IMG/VR virus record: IMGVR_UViG_3300002144_000072
Coordinates: 33,112-97,111 of that record
DNA: 64,000 bases
Source of the DNA: a virus
Strand: one strand, 5' to 3'
The position numbers and the translations under genes are program-made. Position 1 is the first letter of the stretch, and each line of letters starts with the position of its first letter. This document shows positions 15,417-24,063 of the stretch, piece after piece. The notes below the pieces were generated by a model. It made no database searches. It saw only the letters and a list, made by a program, of their open reading frames with translations, and was not told the origin of the DNA.

Positions 15417-16446
15417 CGAACTGTTCCTTTAACCAAGCAAAGTCGTTGATTTTTTTAAGTGTTTCTAAATCTGTCTTGTGTTTAATACCGTATTCTTTTC
15501 CAGCATTGGCACCATCGATTGCATTTTCGTCACTTGAGTCTTCACACCATACTTTTAATCTATACTGCGTTTCTTCGTCTTGTTGTCGCTCAATCACACG
15601 ACTAGCTAGCTTGGCACATTCTCTAAATGCACTTTTCCAAGTATTAAACGGATCAGTATTAAATCCGTTTATGTTAGATACTGATTGCATAGGCCTAAAC
15701 CATTTACTAATACTTGTAGTCATATCTGGTTTAGATAAATCCATGTCTATAGTTAGTTGTCTAGGTAATAGTTTAACTCCACCATTACCATATTCTAAAC
15801 CGTTAACCGGGTTTCTACTTTGCCATACATGCACTGTTTGCTTTGCATTAAAGTCATAGTGCGGAATGTAGTGATCAAACTTAAACGTATTCTCAATAAT
15901 CGCATCTGCATCAACTACATAAAACATGTCAGTAGTAGCTGTCTTTGCTGCTTCAATGTGTGCTTGATGTATACCTTTAATATCTTTAATCCAGAAGATT
16001 TTATTTCCTCTTAATCTAGGAACCAGATCTGCAAATCGTTCAACTGCAAACGGTTCGTGATAGGATATAAACACAACATCAGACATCTGCGGTATGCTGG
16101 CTTGATATTCTATTTCTTTCTTTTTAGTAAAAAATCTATAATCCCATTCACGTTGTAGTATACGTGCGGCTTTAGGAAATATACAAATACCATCATAATA
16201 ATCACCATTTTTAAAAACATGAATGTATTCTTCGTCCCATTTAGGAATACGATAATCTAAATTAAAAACTTCTTTAAGATTAACATAATCCCACACTACC
16301 CAGAAAAATTTAGTAAATGCCTTAGATTTAACTTCTTCAAATGTTTTTATATTTTCAAGTTTCTGTGCATTAGGAAACCGATGTTTGAATCTTTCCCAAG
16401 CATCGTTATCTACTGATCCTTTTCCGACATAAAAAATATCATACAT
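15394..16446 (-). CDS. GT-A-type glycosyltransferase
   Basis: The 350-aa protein has a variable N-terminal 120 residues, then a GT-A-like core starting at DVVFISYHEP and containing the metal-binding YVVDADAI (about residues 176-183) and the conserved NGLEYGNGGVK. The last two segments are nearly identical to those of the adjacent gene (16439-17332), so the two are paralogues, this one with an added N-terminal domain. The donor sugar is unknown. It overlaps its neighbours by 23 and 8 bases. Confidence 0.75.
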   Translation of the reverse strand: MYDIFYVGKGSVDNDAWERFKHRFPNAQKLENIKTFEEVKSKAFTKFFWVVWDYVNLKEVFNLDYRIPKWDEEYIHVFKNGDYYDGICIFPKAARILQREWDYRFFTKKKEIEYQASIPQMSDVVFISYHEPFAVERFADLVPRLRGNKIFWIKDIKGIHQAHIEAAKTATTDMFYVVDADAIIENTFKFDHYIPHYDFNAKQTVHVWQSRNPVNGLEYGNGGVKLLPRQLTIDMDLSKPDMTTSISKWFRPMQSVSNINGFNTDPFNTWKSAFRECAKLASRVIERQQDEETQYRLKVWCEDSSDENAIDGANAGKEYGIKHKTDLETLKKINDFAWLKEQFDGRLRKN

Positions 16447-17332
16447 TATCGGGCATCCGATAATACGTTAAGCCTAGATTAATTGTTTCGTCATACAGAT
16501 CTAAAATATATTTGCTCTGTTGTGAATCAAAGTTAGGCCAGTCTAGTCCAAGTTGCTGTTTAAGTTGTACGCCTAACGCTCGTGCATCAGCTTCGGGATT
16601 AGTATGATTAACTTTTTCTTCGTAGATGTCTCTTAATATTTCAAAGTCTCTAACGTCAATGTAATTCCAATCTGTACAATTAGTCATGTACGTTCCCATA
16701 CGGGCGCCAAGGATTGCATACACTCCGTTTTCTTCATGCATGCCTACAGTTGACCACATACGTAATCTATGGATATTGTGCCACCATATACTCTCTTTAA
16801 TTTCCTGAGGTGGAACTTTAACTCCGTCAAGTAGAGTCATTTTAACACCTTCACGGAATCCAGCACGCCAGGCTTGGAACGGACTTCCTGTAATAATACT
16901 TTCGCTATAAACTCTAGGAAAGTTTTTATAGCCATCTTCCCAACAGAAGTCTACTTGACCTCTATCACTGTCCGAATTTTCGTGTGTACGCATATCGAGT
17001 ACAAAATCTTTCTTCCAGATTTTCACGCCGCCGTTGCCATATCGCAATCCGTTAATAGTATTGCGGCCGCACCATCCATAGACTTGTATCTTAGGATCGC
17101 TCATGTCTAATTCTAGATTAAAGAAAGCAGGATCAACAATGTTATCAGCGTCAACAGTAATAAACCATTCAGTATCGCTGAGTTCAGCTGCGGCTTTGTG
17201 TGCATGATCACTGCCTTTGACGCCGTGAACTCGTTTTGCCCATGGTACTTTATTACACAAGTCAGCATAATGCAGATCAGCATTAGGCTCATCATAACTT
17301 AAAAATATAACGTCAAATTCTACTGTTTTCAT
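16439..17332 (-). CDS. GT-A-type glycosyltransferase, paralogue of the neighbour
   Basis: This 297-aa protein begins directly with the core: FDVIFLSYDEPNADLHYADL, then FITVDADNIVD (DxD, about residues 58-68) and NGLRYGNGGVKIW. It lacks the N-terminal extension of its paralogue at 15394. Both likely use a nucleotide-sugar and a divalent metal in the cytoplasm. Tandem placement with retained motifs points to duplication followed by change of specificity. Confidence 0.75.
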   Translation of the reverse strand: MKTVEFDVIFLSYDEPNADLHYADLCNKVPWAKRVHGVKGSDHAHKAAAELSDTEWFITVDADNIVDPAFFNLELDMSDPKIQVYGWCGRNTINGLRYGNGGVKIWKKDFVLDMRTHENSDSDRGQVDFCWEDGYKNFPRVYSESIITGSPFQAWRAGFREGVKMTLLDGVKVPPQEIKESIWWHNIHRLRMWSTVGMHEENGVYAILGARMGTYMTNCTDWNYIDVRDFEILRDIYEEKVNHTNPEADARALGVQLKQQLGLDWPNFDSQQSKYILDLYDETINLGLTYYRMPDNV

Positions 17333-17946
17333 TTATACTCTATTACATAATTTTTAAATAAGCGTCTAGTATACACACTGAAATTTTCATAATCAATATC
17401 TTTTAATGTTTTAGTTTTACCTACTAGTTCATTAATTTTAACAGAAAACATCTCAAAGATCAAGTTCGGATCGTTGTATTCGGTAATTAAAAAATTCATT
17501 TCAGTGTCACCATCCCAAACAATTTTTCTTTTTTTGATATCACCTTTTACTTTTTTAGTTCCGCCTAGTTCTGCTGACAATTGAATTTTTAGAGTTTTAT
17601 TTTTTGATGAGTATGCCAAATAAACATCAGGTTTTATAATATCCGAAAATTCAATTGACGAGATTCTATGTAAAACATCATCAATTTTAAAAATGCTTTT
17701 TGTTTCAGCTATTTCTAAACTACTCGAATCTATGTCAACAAAGCATTTATGAATCATAATTTCGCTGTTGATAATAGATTCTGCAGTTTCTGTATCTAAA
17801 GAAATCTTATTTTTCTCTGTTGTAAAAGCATGATCCGGGCCAACTGATTTTACTGCGCCTGTTTCAGGATCAAACACTGCAACATACTTGGTTGGCTCAG
17901 GAATATAATTAGCTAACCATTCGTCAAAGTCTATCATTTTTTCCAT
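17329..17946 (-). CDS. Unrecognised 205-aa protein in the glycan cassette
   Basis: No family is recognised. The protein begins with IDFDEWLANYIPEPTKYVAV and is rich in beta-forming residues throughout, with no DxD, SGNH or cysteine motif. Codon use is AT-rich. It overlaps the transferases on both sides (4 and 13 bases), so it is expressed with them. It could be a structural protein that is decorated by the cassette, but this is only inference from position. Confidence 0.65.
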   Translation of the reverse strand: MEKMIDFDEWLANYIPEPTKYVAVFDPETGAVKSVGPDHAFTTEKNKISLDTETAESIINSEIMIHKCFVDIDSSSLEIAETKSIFKIDDVLHRISSIEFSDIIKPDVYLAYSSKNKTLKIQLSAELGGTKKVKGDIKKRKIVWDGDTEMNFLITEYNDPNLIFEMFSVKINELVGKTKTLKDIDYENFSVYTRRLFKNYVIEYK

Positions 17947-18773
17947 GCTATTTCCTCTAACACACTTATAACTTCATCTGTAATTTTATCTTTTTCTACA
18001 TAATGAACGATGTCGTGCTGTTGATAATTTCCAATTTTCAATTGTCCGCCCTTACCAAAATAAAATCCAACATGGTCGCTCCACTTAGTGGCAGGCCAGG
18101 GCCAATTTTGTACTAGCGGTTTCATATGTACTACTCTAGGAAATTCTAAAGGATATGCAATATCATCTTGAATATCTAGAATTTTTGCCGATAAACTAAA
18201 TGCTTCGTCTGTTCCTATAACTTTAGGCTTGCCTGCTGACAAAAACATATTAGAGAATTCAATAGGGTTTTTAATAATTTCTCTGCCAAGATTAAAAAAC
18301 TCTTTTACTAGCTTGCTATCTTTCTTAAAAAATGTATAAAATGAATATAGATTAGGCAACTCGTTTCTGACGAATGTTTTTCTATAATCAGTGCCTGTAA
18401 TTAGCTCACCCCTGTAAGTGTACGCTTTGTTAGCAACGTACAATTCACTATTCTCAATAAAATATTCTGCCCAGTGGCTATAATCTCTTGTAAACAACAT
18501 ATCAACATCTAGACATACTGTATGCTCAAAAGGTGTTAGTTCATCCATCCAACTACGACCATCCCAGAATGTTTCTTGATCCCATTCAATAACATGATCA
18601 AATACCCAAGGACTCTTTAACTTAGCTAGCTTGTCTTTGCTATCAATTACCAATGCAACTTTGTCGTAGCCTTCTCTTTGTGTATTCTTAATACTTAATG
18701 CTAATGCATACGCTAATTGTAGATAATCTACAGACTTGTGTTCGGCAACAATTAAAAGATATCCAAAGTTCAT
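17934..18773 (-). CDS. GT8-like glycosyltransferase
   Basis: The 279-residue protein has a GT-A layout: a first strand GYLLIVAEHKSVDYLQLAYA, then TVCLDVDMLFTRDY (DxD, about residues 86-99) and a C-terminal HMKPLVQNWPWP segment as seen in GT8-type transferases, where a His near the C-terminus assists metal binding. The substrate is unknown. It is related in layout to the gene at 18770 and overlaps it by four bases. Confidence 0.65.
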   Translation of the reverse strand: MNFGYLLIVAEHKSVDYLQLAYALALSIKNTQREGYDKVALVIDSKDKLAKLKSPWVFDHVIEWDQETFWDGRSWMDELTPFEHTVCLDVDMLFTRDYSHWAEYFIENSELYVANKAYTYRGELITGTDYRKTFVRNELPNLYSFYTFFKKDSKLVKEFFNLGREIIKNPIEFSNMFLSAGKPKVIGTDEAFSLSAKILDIQDDIAYPLEFPRVVHMKPLVQNWPWPATKWSDHVGFYFGKGGQLKIGNYQQHDIVHYVEKDKITDEVISVLEEIAWKK

Positions 18774-19630
18774 ATTAGCTCCAGTAATTTATCTTTATTA
18801 CGAATAATACTTTGCTTATTCATTACATGAACATCAACTCCTGATAATGCTGCTGCACAATAATCAGATCCTAACCTGGAACTAACTAACACCGTTAGGC
18901 GATCTCCAATAACCTCATGTAGTACATCCTTATCTAATAAAGACAATACAGGGGGTAATATTCCATTTTCGTCTTCTTCAAATCCACCTAGTATATGTTT
19001 GGCTACACTAAATGCAATATCGTTTCTAAACTGTCTGCTGTCAAATCTAAAAATATCAGCATAGTACTGATAGTGGTCTTTAACAAAATTTACTGTGTCA
19101 AATAATAACTTAGCGTCACTTGTTTTACTAAACATAACTGTAGTGGCCCAGTAAAGTTTTACTCCAACTTCTGAAATATAAACATCGTTATATCCTAATC
19201 GTTCTTGACCATATATATCATTTATCGATTCGCCGATTAGTACGTCAGCATCAACATTCCAATATTCACTTAGTCTATTAGAAAAAATTAAAAAGTCACT
19301 GTCAATTAACAGTGTACGATCATACGGAGTTAGGTCCCATGCTGATCCCCTGTTTGAATTTATGAACGGCACAACCATATTAGATTCACCATCGTGTAAT
19401 CTTCGTTGATTGTCTGTTTGTGGACGATCTACAACTATGATGTTTTCAAATACAGCTGATGCTGTGTCTAACATATTAGATTCAGCTAACCAATCAACTG
19501 TCGATTGGTCAGTCACTAAAGATGCAGGTACCATTAACTGTTTTTTTGCAAGGCCGCCTGATATAATAGCCATCAGCGCATAATCAACTGTTCGATTGTT
19601 ATGAGCATAGATTAAAATTCCACGTGTCAT
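18770..19630 (-). CDS. GT-A/GT8-like glycosyltransferase
   Basis: This 286-aa protein starts with GILIYAHNNRTVDYALMAI and carries TLLIDSDFLIF (DxD-type, about residues 106-116), with the same overall order as the neighbour at 17934. Sequence similarity between the two is weak but the start and the acidic motif correspond. It is likely a nucleotide-sugar transferase. It overlaps both neighbours by four bases. Confidence 0.6.
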   Translation of the reverse strand: MTRGILIYAHNNRTVDYALMAIISGGLAKKQLMVPASLVTDQSTVDWLAESNMLDTASAVFENIIVVDRPQTDNQRRLHDGESNMVVPFINSNRGSAWDLTPYDRTLLIDSDFLIFSNRLSEYWNVDADVLIGESINDIYGQERLGYNDVYISEVGVKLYWATTVMFSKTSDAKLLFDTVNFVKDHYQYYADIFRFDSRQFRNDIAFSVAKHILGGFEEDENGILPPVLSLLDKDVLHEVIGDRLTVLVSSRLGSDYCAAALSGVDVHVMNKQSIIRNKDKLLELI

Positions 19631-19977
19631 TGTTCTAGCATCTTCTCTACAGAACGACTCTTCTTTAATTTTTGATAATGCTCGAAGTATTCATTTGTAG
19701 CTTCAAAATATCTACTAAACACTTCATCTTTAAACGCTTCTACATCTTCTATAAGAATAGGATTATCATTTACATCTAGCAGTACAACGCCGCTAGTGCG
19801 GCCTTTATTACACAACATTTCGACAAATGTTAAAAGAGTTTGGTCAATGTGAAACAAGCCGCCATTAAACCCGTAGGTTAATCTAGCTTCTGCTTTTTCT
19901 TTAAGAGTTTTACGTTGGATTGAAAATGTTTGCTTGTAATTAGCAAACTCCAGAGCTCGTTTGAGTTGCTCTTGCAT
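19627..19977 (-). CDS. Unrecognised 116-aa protein, first gene of the glycan cassette
   Basis: The N-terminal 40 residues are basic and helical; the middle contains RLTYGFNGGLFHIDQTLLTF, and a charged helix ends the protein. No family name can be given, though similar small proteins occur beside fibre genes in aquatic T4-like phages. The ATG has a strong AAGGAG. A weak late-type box (AATAAACA) lies 24 bases upstream, so this gene may open the transcription unit. Confidence 0.65.
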   Translation of the reverse strand: MQEQLKRALEFANYKQTFSIQRKTLKEKAEARLTYGFNGGLFHIDQTLLTFVEMLCNKGRTSGVVLLDVNDNPILIEDVEAFKDEVFSRYFEATNEYFEHYQKLKKSRSVEKMLEQ

Positions 19978-20000
19978 GTTTTCTCCTTAATTAACTGCGC

Positions 20001-20008
20001 TGTTTATT
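20001..20008 (-). promoter_or_regulatory. Weak late-type promoter box
   Basis: On the minus strand the sequence reads AATAAACA, differing from the NATAAATA pattern seen elsewhere at one core base. The distance to the ATG at 19977 gives a leader of about 18 bases containing AAGGAG. It is the only gap in front of the glycan cassette. Confidence 0.3.
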
Positions 20009-20035
20009 TAGCGGCCAGCTGTTTCAAGGAAAAAT

Positions 20036-20926
20036 TTATCCGCCTATATTGGCTACAGTTAACGAAGTAGGAACATACTGTAGCCAGGTGCTCGAAGCAG
20101 GCAACAACGTTCCAGTTGGATATTTATAAGATGCTGATATTGTTAGTATACCGTCAACAGTATCTGGGCCAGCGCCCGTAGCAGTATGGCCATCTTGCAA
20201 ATCAACAAAAATTTCTAGGCTTGATGCAGTTGATCTAGCTGAAAGAGAATATGTGTTTGATCCGTACGGGCTGGAGGCAGAGGTTGAATAAAATGTTCTA
20301 TAATTACTATCTGTCCTATACCAATTAGTACCGTCTGTCGGTGATGTGCCTGCGCCTGGATTGTTGCCGCCAATGCCTTGTGTGCCCGCAGAACTTAATA
20401 GCGACGACCAACTTGTATTTTGAGATGTAGCAGTTCCACCAGCTCTAGCAGCACTTATTAATATTTGGCCGCCTGCATTGAAGAAGTATCTTGCAGCATT
20501 AGCATCTGCCCAAATAGCTGTCACTGTTGTCCTTAATTGCACCGACCAAGCACTAGTAAATGTTTTTGGAACGGCGGTGGCAACTCCAAATTGACCAGAT
20601 CCGACATTAAATCTGTTAGATGCAAGAGTCGCTGCTAACGTACTATAATAAGTGACTGGTTCGGTAGATGCATTAAATGCAACTGTTTGACCTTCGGTTT
20701 TACTAGGAACTGTTGCATAGCTACCATTCTGATGCAATGAAGCATTTAAAATGTCGTATCTTAAATTACTCCATTCGTTGACTGTGACTTTATTTCCTAT
20801 AGCAACACTTGCACTTATCGGAGTTTGTCCATACCCATAAGTTGCTGAGCCTGCACCGAGTACTTCAATGACAGCATTTCTAATGTTATTGTAGTCAGTG
20901 TACTTAATTGTGTCGTTAACGGCCAT
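20036..20926 (-). CDS. Virion structural protein, probably adsorption-related (copy A)
   Basis: The 296-aa protein has an N-terminal domain with IRNAVIEVLGAGSATYGYGQ, a Thr/Ser/Ala-rich middle, ARYFFNAGGQI at about residue 145, and a beta-rich C-terminus. It is clearly paralogous to the next gene (20963-21859), sharing the G-x-G-x-x-x-Y-G-Y-G-Q-T, NLRYD and ARYFFN segments. Its composition is typical of phage fibre or tail-tip proteins. A weak late-type box (ATTAAATA at 20952-20959) lies upstream, with an AGAAGAA ribosome-binding site. Confidence 0.6.
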   Translation of the reverse strand: MAVNDTIKYTDYNNIRNAVIEVLGAGSATYGYGQTPISASVAIGNKVTVNEWSNLRYDILNASLHQNGSYATVPSKTEGQTVAFNASTEPVTYYSTLAATLASNRFNVGSGQFGVATAVPKTFTSAWSVQLRTTVTAIWADANAARYFFNAGGQILISAARAGGTATSQNTSWSSLLSSAGTQGIGGNNPGAGTSPTDGTNWYRTDSNYRTFYSTSASSPYGSNTYSLSARSTASSLEIFVDLQDGHTATGAGPDTVDGILTISASYKYPTGTLLPASSTWLQYVPTSLTVANIGG

Positions 20927-20962
20927 GAATATATTCTTCTATATGAGTTTCTATTTAATATC

Positions 20963-21859
20963 TTACGATGCTATAATACTCGAAAGTGAGTACGAAGGAC
21001 TAGTTATAGCAAACGTTCCGCTAGGAAATAATGATCCAGCGGCTTTGACTTCGGCAACTGAAACTGTTAATGTTCCGTCTACACTATCGCCTGGGGGATC
21101 TATATGTGGATCAACATAGCTATCATTTAATGTAATCTTTATAGTCAACACTGTTGCTGTTCCAGATGAATTATCTGCAACATCAGTTTTAGCCTCTAGT
21201 ACGTAGTTGTTCGCAGAATAAGGCGTAGACAATGAGTTTTGATAATATGTTTGATATGCGTTAGTAAGTGTATAATAGTTAATAGCCGGATCAGTATTAG
21301 CTCCAAACGCTCTAGTTCCTACACTAGATAAAAATGTTTTCCACGCATTGACTTGTGCAGTTGTCGACCCCCCGGATATAATAGAATTAATCCTAACAGT
21401 GCCTCCACTATTAAAAAAGTATCTAGCTTCAGTAGGAGTGGAAAATGTCACAGTTAACTCAGATGTAGCTGTTAACGACCAAGTAGACGAATACGAAGTA
21501 GATGCTGCATTTGCAACAATAGATTGATTATTTGCTAGTACAAACCTGTTTGCAATAGCCTGATCTAATAAAGTGTCATAGTTGCTATTAGGTGATGATC
21601 CGCCATAGCCTATTGGATCTCCAACATTAACAGTGACAATAGCTGGCATAACTCCGTCTTGATGATATCGAATACTAGTGACATCATATCTCAATAGATC
21701 CCATTGAGCTTTAGTGATATTATTACCTGTAAAAACGTCAGCTGATTGTACGGTTTGACCATAACCTCGGGTGCCAGTACCTGTTCCTAACAAAGACTGA
21801 GCTTTATCCTGAATAGTAATATAGTCGGCTGCTGTTATTTGAGATCCTGAAGACGCCAT
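20963..21859 (-). CDS. Virion structural protein, probably adsorption-related (copy B)
   Basis: At 298 aa this protein aligns over its whole length with the downstream copy A: IQDKAQSLLGTGTGTRGYGQ, WDLLRYDV and ARYFFNSGG correspond. The C-terminal third is more diverged, as expected if it is the contact face. It sits immediately downstream of a long fibre gene, with nine bases between them and an AAGGAT ribosome-binding site. No exact function is known. Confidence 0.6.
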   Translation of the reverse strand: MASSGSQITAADYITIQDKAQSLLGTGTGTRGYGQTVQSADVFTGNNITKAQWDLLRYDVTSIRYHQDGVMPAIVTVNVGDPIGYGGSSPNSNYDTLLDQAIANRFVLANNQSIVANAASTSYSSTWSLTATSELTVTFSTPTEARYFFNSGGTVRINSIISGGSTTAQVNAWKTFLSSVGTRAFGANTDPAINYYTLTNAYQTYYQNSLSTPYSANNYVLEAKTDVADNSSGTATVLTIKITLNDSYVDPHIDPPGDSVDGTLTVSVAEVKAAGSLFPSGTFAITSPSYSLSSIIAS

Positions 21860-21868
21860 TTGTTATCC

Positions 21869-23671
21869 TTAAACTTTAAGTACACACTCAACTAACTTTT
21901 CAGCGTCGTCTGCGTTTGATTCTAATGCAACACCAACCATTGCAGTTGTTGCTACTGTTGTGCATACGCCGTCGATCCAAGCATACACAACTTGACCTTT
22001 TTTAACAGCACCTTTAACACGCACAGGAACACGACCTGTAAGTGCAATATATTGCCCTTCGGCATCACTATTCATCATAATTGCTGGGTTTGTTGAAACA
22101 ACACCAATACAATGATTACTTGCAGTTGCTGGCTCTACTTCATGCTCTTCACACGTACATACTGCCACTGCTGTACCTGGCACTAGTTCAATTGCTGTTG
22201 TGTATTTTTCTGCTAAGTCAGCATAGCGAGCTGCGGTTGCAGTTCCGTTGAATAAATTAGCAGTAATATTTCCACTAGAATCTCTAGCAGCAATACTATA
22301 TGCAGTTGCACTTAGTCTAGCCGTTCTGTATTTGGTACTCGTTGTACCATCATTCCACGTTGGGTCTGATAATGCATCAGTTTTATCTATAAATGTTCTA
22401 TCTACTTTGTCAGCAATACCAATAAATTGAGTTGCATATATGTTGCCAGTAGCATCACGCACCGGAATCGTAGCAACTGCTGACCCCGGAACTGCCACTG
22501 ACGGTTCTAAGTCGTTTAACTTACCAGAGTTTGTTGCTGTTGCTGCTGATCCTGTCACAGAACCAGTGAGTGTACCAACAATGTTTGCTCCGGCATACCC
22601 AATTTGCTTAGTTGTTCCGTCAATCATTATCTGACTGTCAGACGAATAAACATTACCGTAATGACTACCTGTAGTAGTACCAGTAGCATTGCCTGTTAGA
22701 TTACCAGTAAACACAGTAGAATAAACGTTGCTCCACTTAGATAGTGACGATCCTAATGTATAAGCATTGTTATCTGCTGGTACTACTCCTGTAGAGGTAA
22801 TAACTGCAATGTCTCGCTCGTCTGTTGTTTCTGCAACAGAAATTCTAAATGTAATCGAATTGCCTAATCGGTTCTCGAAAATAGCTTCGTCACCATTTTC
22901 AATACGGATTCGTATGTCGTTGCCGTCACCAATTTGTATGCCCGTATCTGCAAACGATACTTCTTCAGTGAACGCATTGTCGCCCTTTCTCAAGAACTGG
23001 TCAGCGCCAACACCTCCTAGTTGAATTGCATTTTGTGTTGTGCCCCACATGATGTAATCATCAGTAGAAACACCTGTTTGAGATTTAGCAAGGGTAAACC
23101 CTTTCTTAATAACTGAAAAGTCTTCAATTGTATTCTGTGCATTATCAAGTGTAAATGCAGTTTTGCTAAAGATACCAATTACTTTGCTATCTGCAATAAT
23201 TTTTAAAATAGTGTGAGGGCCAACTGTGGTCGACACTGTACCTTTTACAGTATCCGGGCTCACCGTCGATGTGCCTAGATCCGGGCTCGAAACTGGACCA
23301 ACAAGAGTAAAGTCTACACCGTTCCATGCATATAACTGTTTTGCAGAACTATCCCACCAAAAATCACCTGACGCTAATCCGCTTGGAGCAGTAGCACTAA
23401 CTTCAGCGCCGCCGGCTAGTTTAAATCTAGAACCGTTATAAAATTTTAGCTTTTGATTTGCAGAATCGTACCATATCTGACCAGTCACAACCTTGGGTGG
23501 TGCTGTAGTATTTGAAAAAGATTCTAGTAAGTGCAAGAAATTTTCGTTCTGTACTTCGCCATAACCGGCGTAGTTTTTACCCACAAATCTAAGATCTGTT
23601 GTAGTATCAATAGTGCCATCCGCTACTGATACTAGGAATGTTCCGTTAAATTTATCTACTTGATATGCCAT
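21869..23671 (-). CDS. Tail-fibre-like protein, paralogue 1
   Basis: The 600-aa protein has the shared N-terminal domain of this array (start MAYQVDKFNGTFLVSVADG, then VGKNYAGYGEVQNENF and GQIWYDSAN within the first 75 residues). A Gly/Thr-rich shaft follows, with LTGNATG-type repeats. The C-terminal domain begins near YADLAEKYTTAIELVPGTA and ends with GRVPVRVKGAVKKGQVV, a tip type common on phage fibres. The shared N-terminus probably attaches to the baseplate and the tip varies. An AATAAATA late-type box lies 22 bases upstream. Confidence 0.75.
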   Translation of the reverse strand: MAYQVDKFNGTFLVSVADGTIDTTTDLRFVGKNYAGYGEVQNENFLHLLESFSNTTAPPKVVTGQIWYDSANQKLKFYNGSRFKLAGGAEVSATAPSGLASGDFWWDSSAKQLYAWNGVDFTLVGPVSSPDLGTSTVSPDTVKGTVSTTVGPHTILKIIADSKVIGIFSKTAFTLDNAQNTIEDFSVIKKGFTLAKSQTGVSTDDYIMWGTTQNAIQLGGVGADQFLRKGDNAFTEEVSFADTGIQIGDGNDIRIRIENGDEAIFENRLGNSITFRISVAETTDERDIAVITSTGVVPADNNAYTLGSSLSKWSNVYSTVFTGNLTGNATGTTTGSHYGNVYSSDSQIMIDGTTKQIGYAGANIVGTLTGSVTGSAATATNSGKLNDLEPSVAVPGSAVATIPVRDATGNIYATQFIGIADKVDRTFIDKTDALSDPTWNDGTTSTKYRTARLSATAYSIAARDSSGNITANLFNGTATAARYADLAEKYTTAIELVPGTAVAVCTCEEHEVEPATASNHCIGVVSTNPAIMMNSDAEGQYIALTGRVPVRVKGAVKKGQVVYAWIDGVCTTVATTAMVGVALESNADDAEKLVECVLKV

Positions 23672-23693
23672 TCTGTTAGCCCCTAATGTCTAT

Positions 23694-23701
23694 TATTTAT
23701 T
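23694..23701 (-). promoter_or_regulatory. Late-type promoter box
   Basis: The minus strand reads AATAAATA, one base from TATAAATA. It would start transcription near 23688, giving a leader of about 17 bases before the fibre gene at 23671, with TAGGGG as ribosome-binding site. Confidence 0.5.
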
Positions 23702-23704
23702 GTA

Positions 23705-24061
23705 TTAAACTATACGAGCAGCAGCGTCTTCTCGCTGTTGTTCGAGTGTTAAATATTCTTCTTCTGTTAAACTAGTTGTAATACCCAATGCTTTTTGTCT
23801 AATATGACGTAGCACTTTCCAGTCTGTACTGTTTAAATATTCTCGTTCTGTGCCGTTTGCTAGCTCAGTTTCTTTCTGTGCAGTTATTTCAGACGACATC
23901 AGTAAAACACTATTTGATGCAACATCAAAATAGTGCGTTTGACCTTCTATACTAGTATACTCTTCATCAGTGATCGGTGAAACTGTCACTGTTGCAGGAA
24001 CCGACGGTTCGTAGTTTAATATACTAATTACTGTGTTATTTTCTATACATACGTAGTGCAT
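23705..24061 (-). CDS. Tail-fibre-assembly-like protein
   Basis: The 118-aa protein has a beta-rich first half and a helical C-terminus, NSTDWKVLRHIRQKALG followed by TSLTEEEYLTLEQQREDAA. It resembles the C-terminus of small phage tail proteins and fibre-assembly chaperones, where 'DWKVLRHxxQ' is a recurring motif. The start at 24061 is chosen because GGAG lies eight bases in front; a TTG further upstream would overlap the preceding gene. Its place between two fibre genes supports a role in fibre folding. Confidence 0.65.
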   Translation of the reverse strand: MHYVCIENNTVISILNYEPSVPATVTVSPITDEEYTSIEGQTHYFDVASNSVLLMSSEITAQKETELANGTEREYLNSTDWKVLRHIRQKALGITTSLTEEEYLTLEQQREDAAARIV

Positions 24062-24063
24062 TA

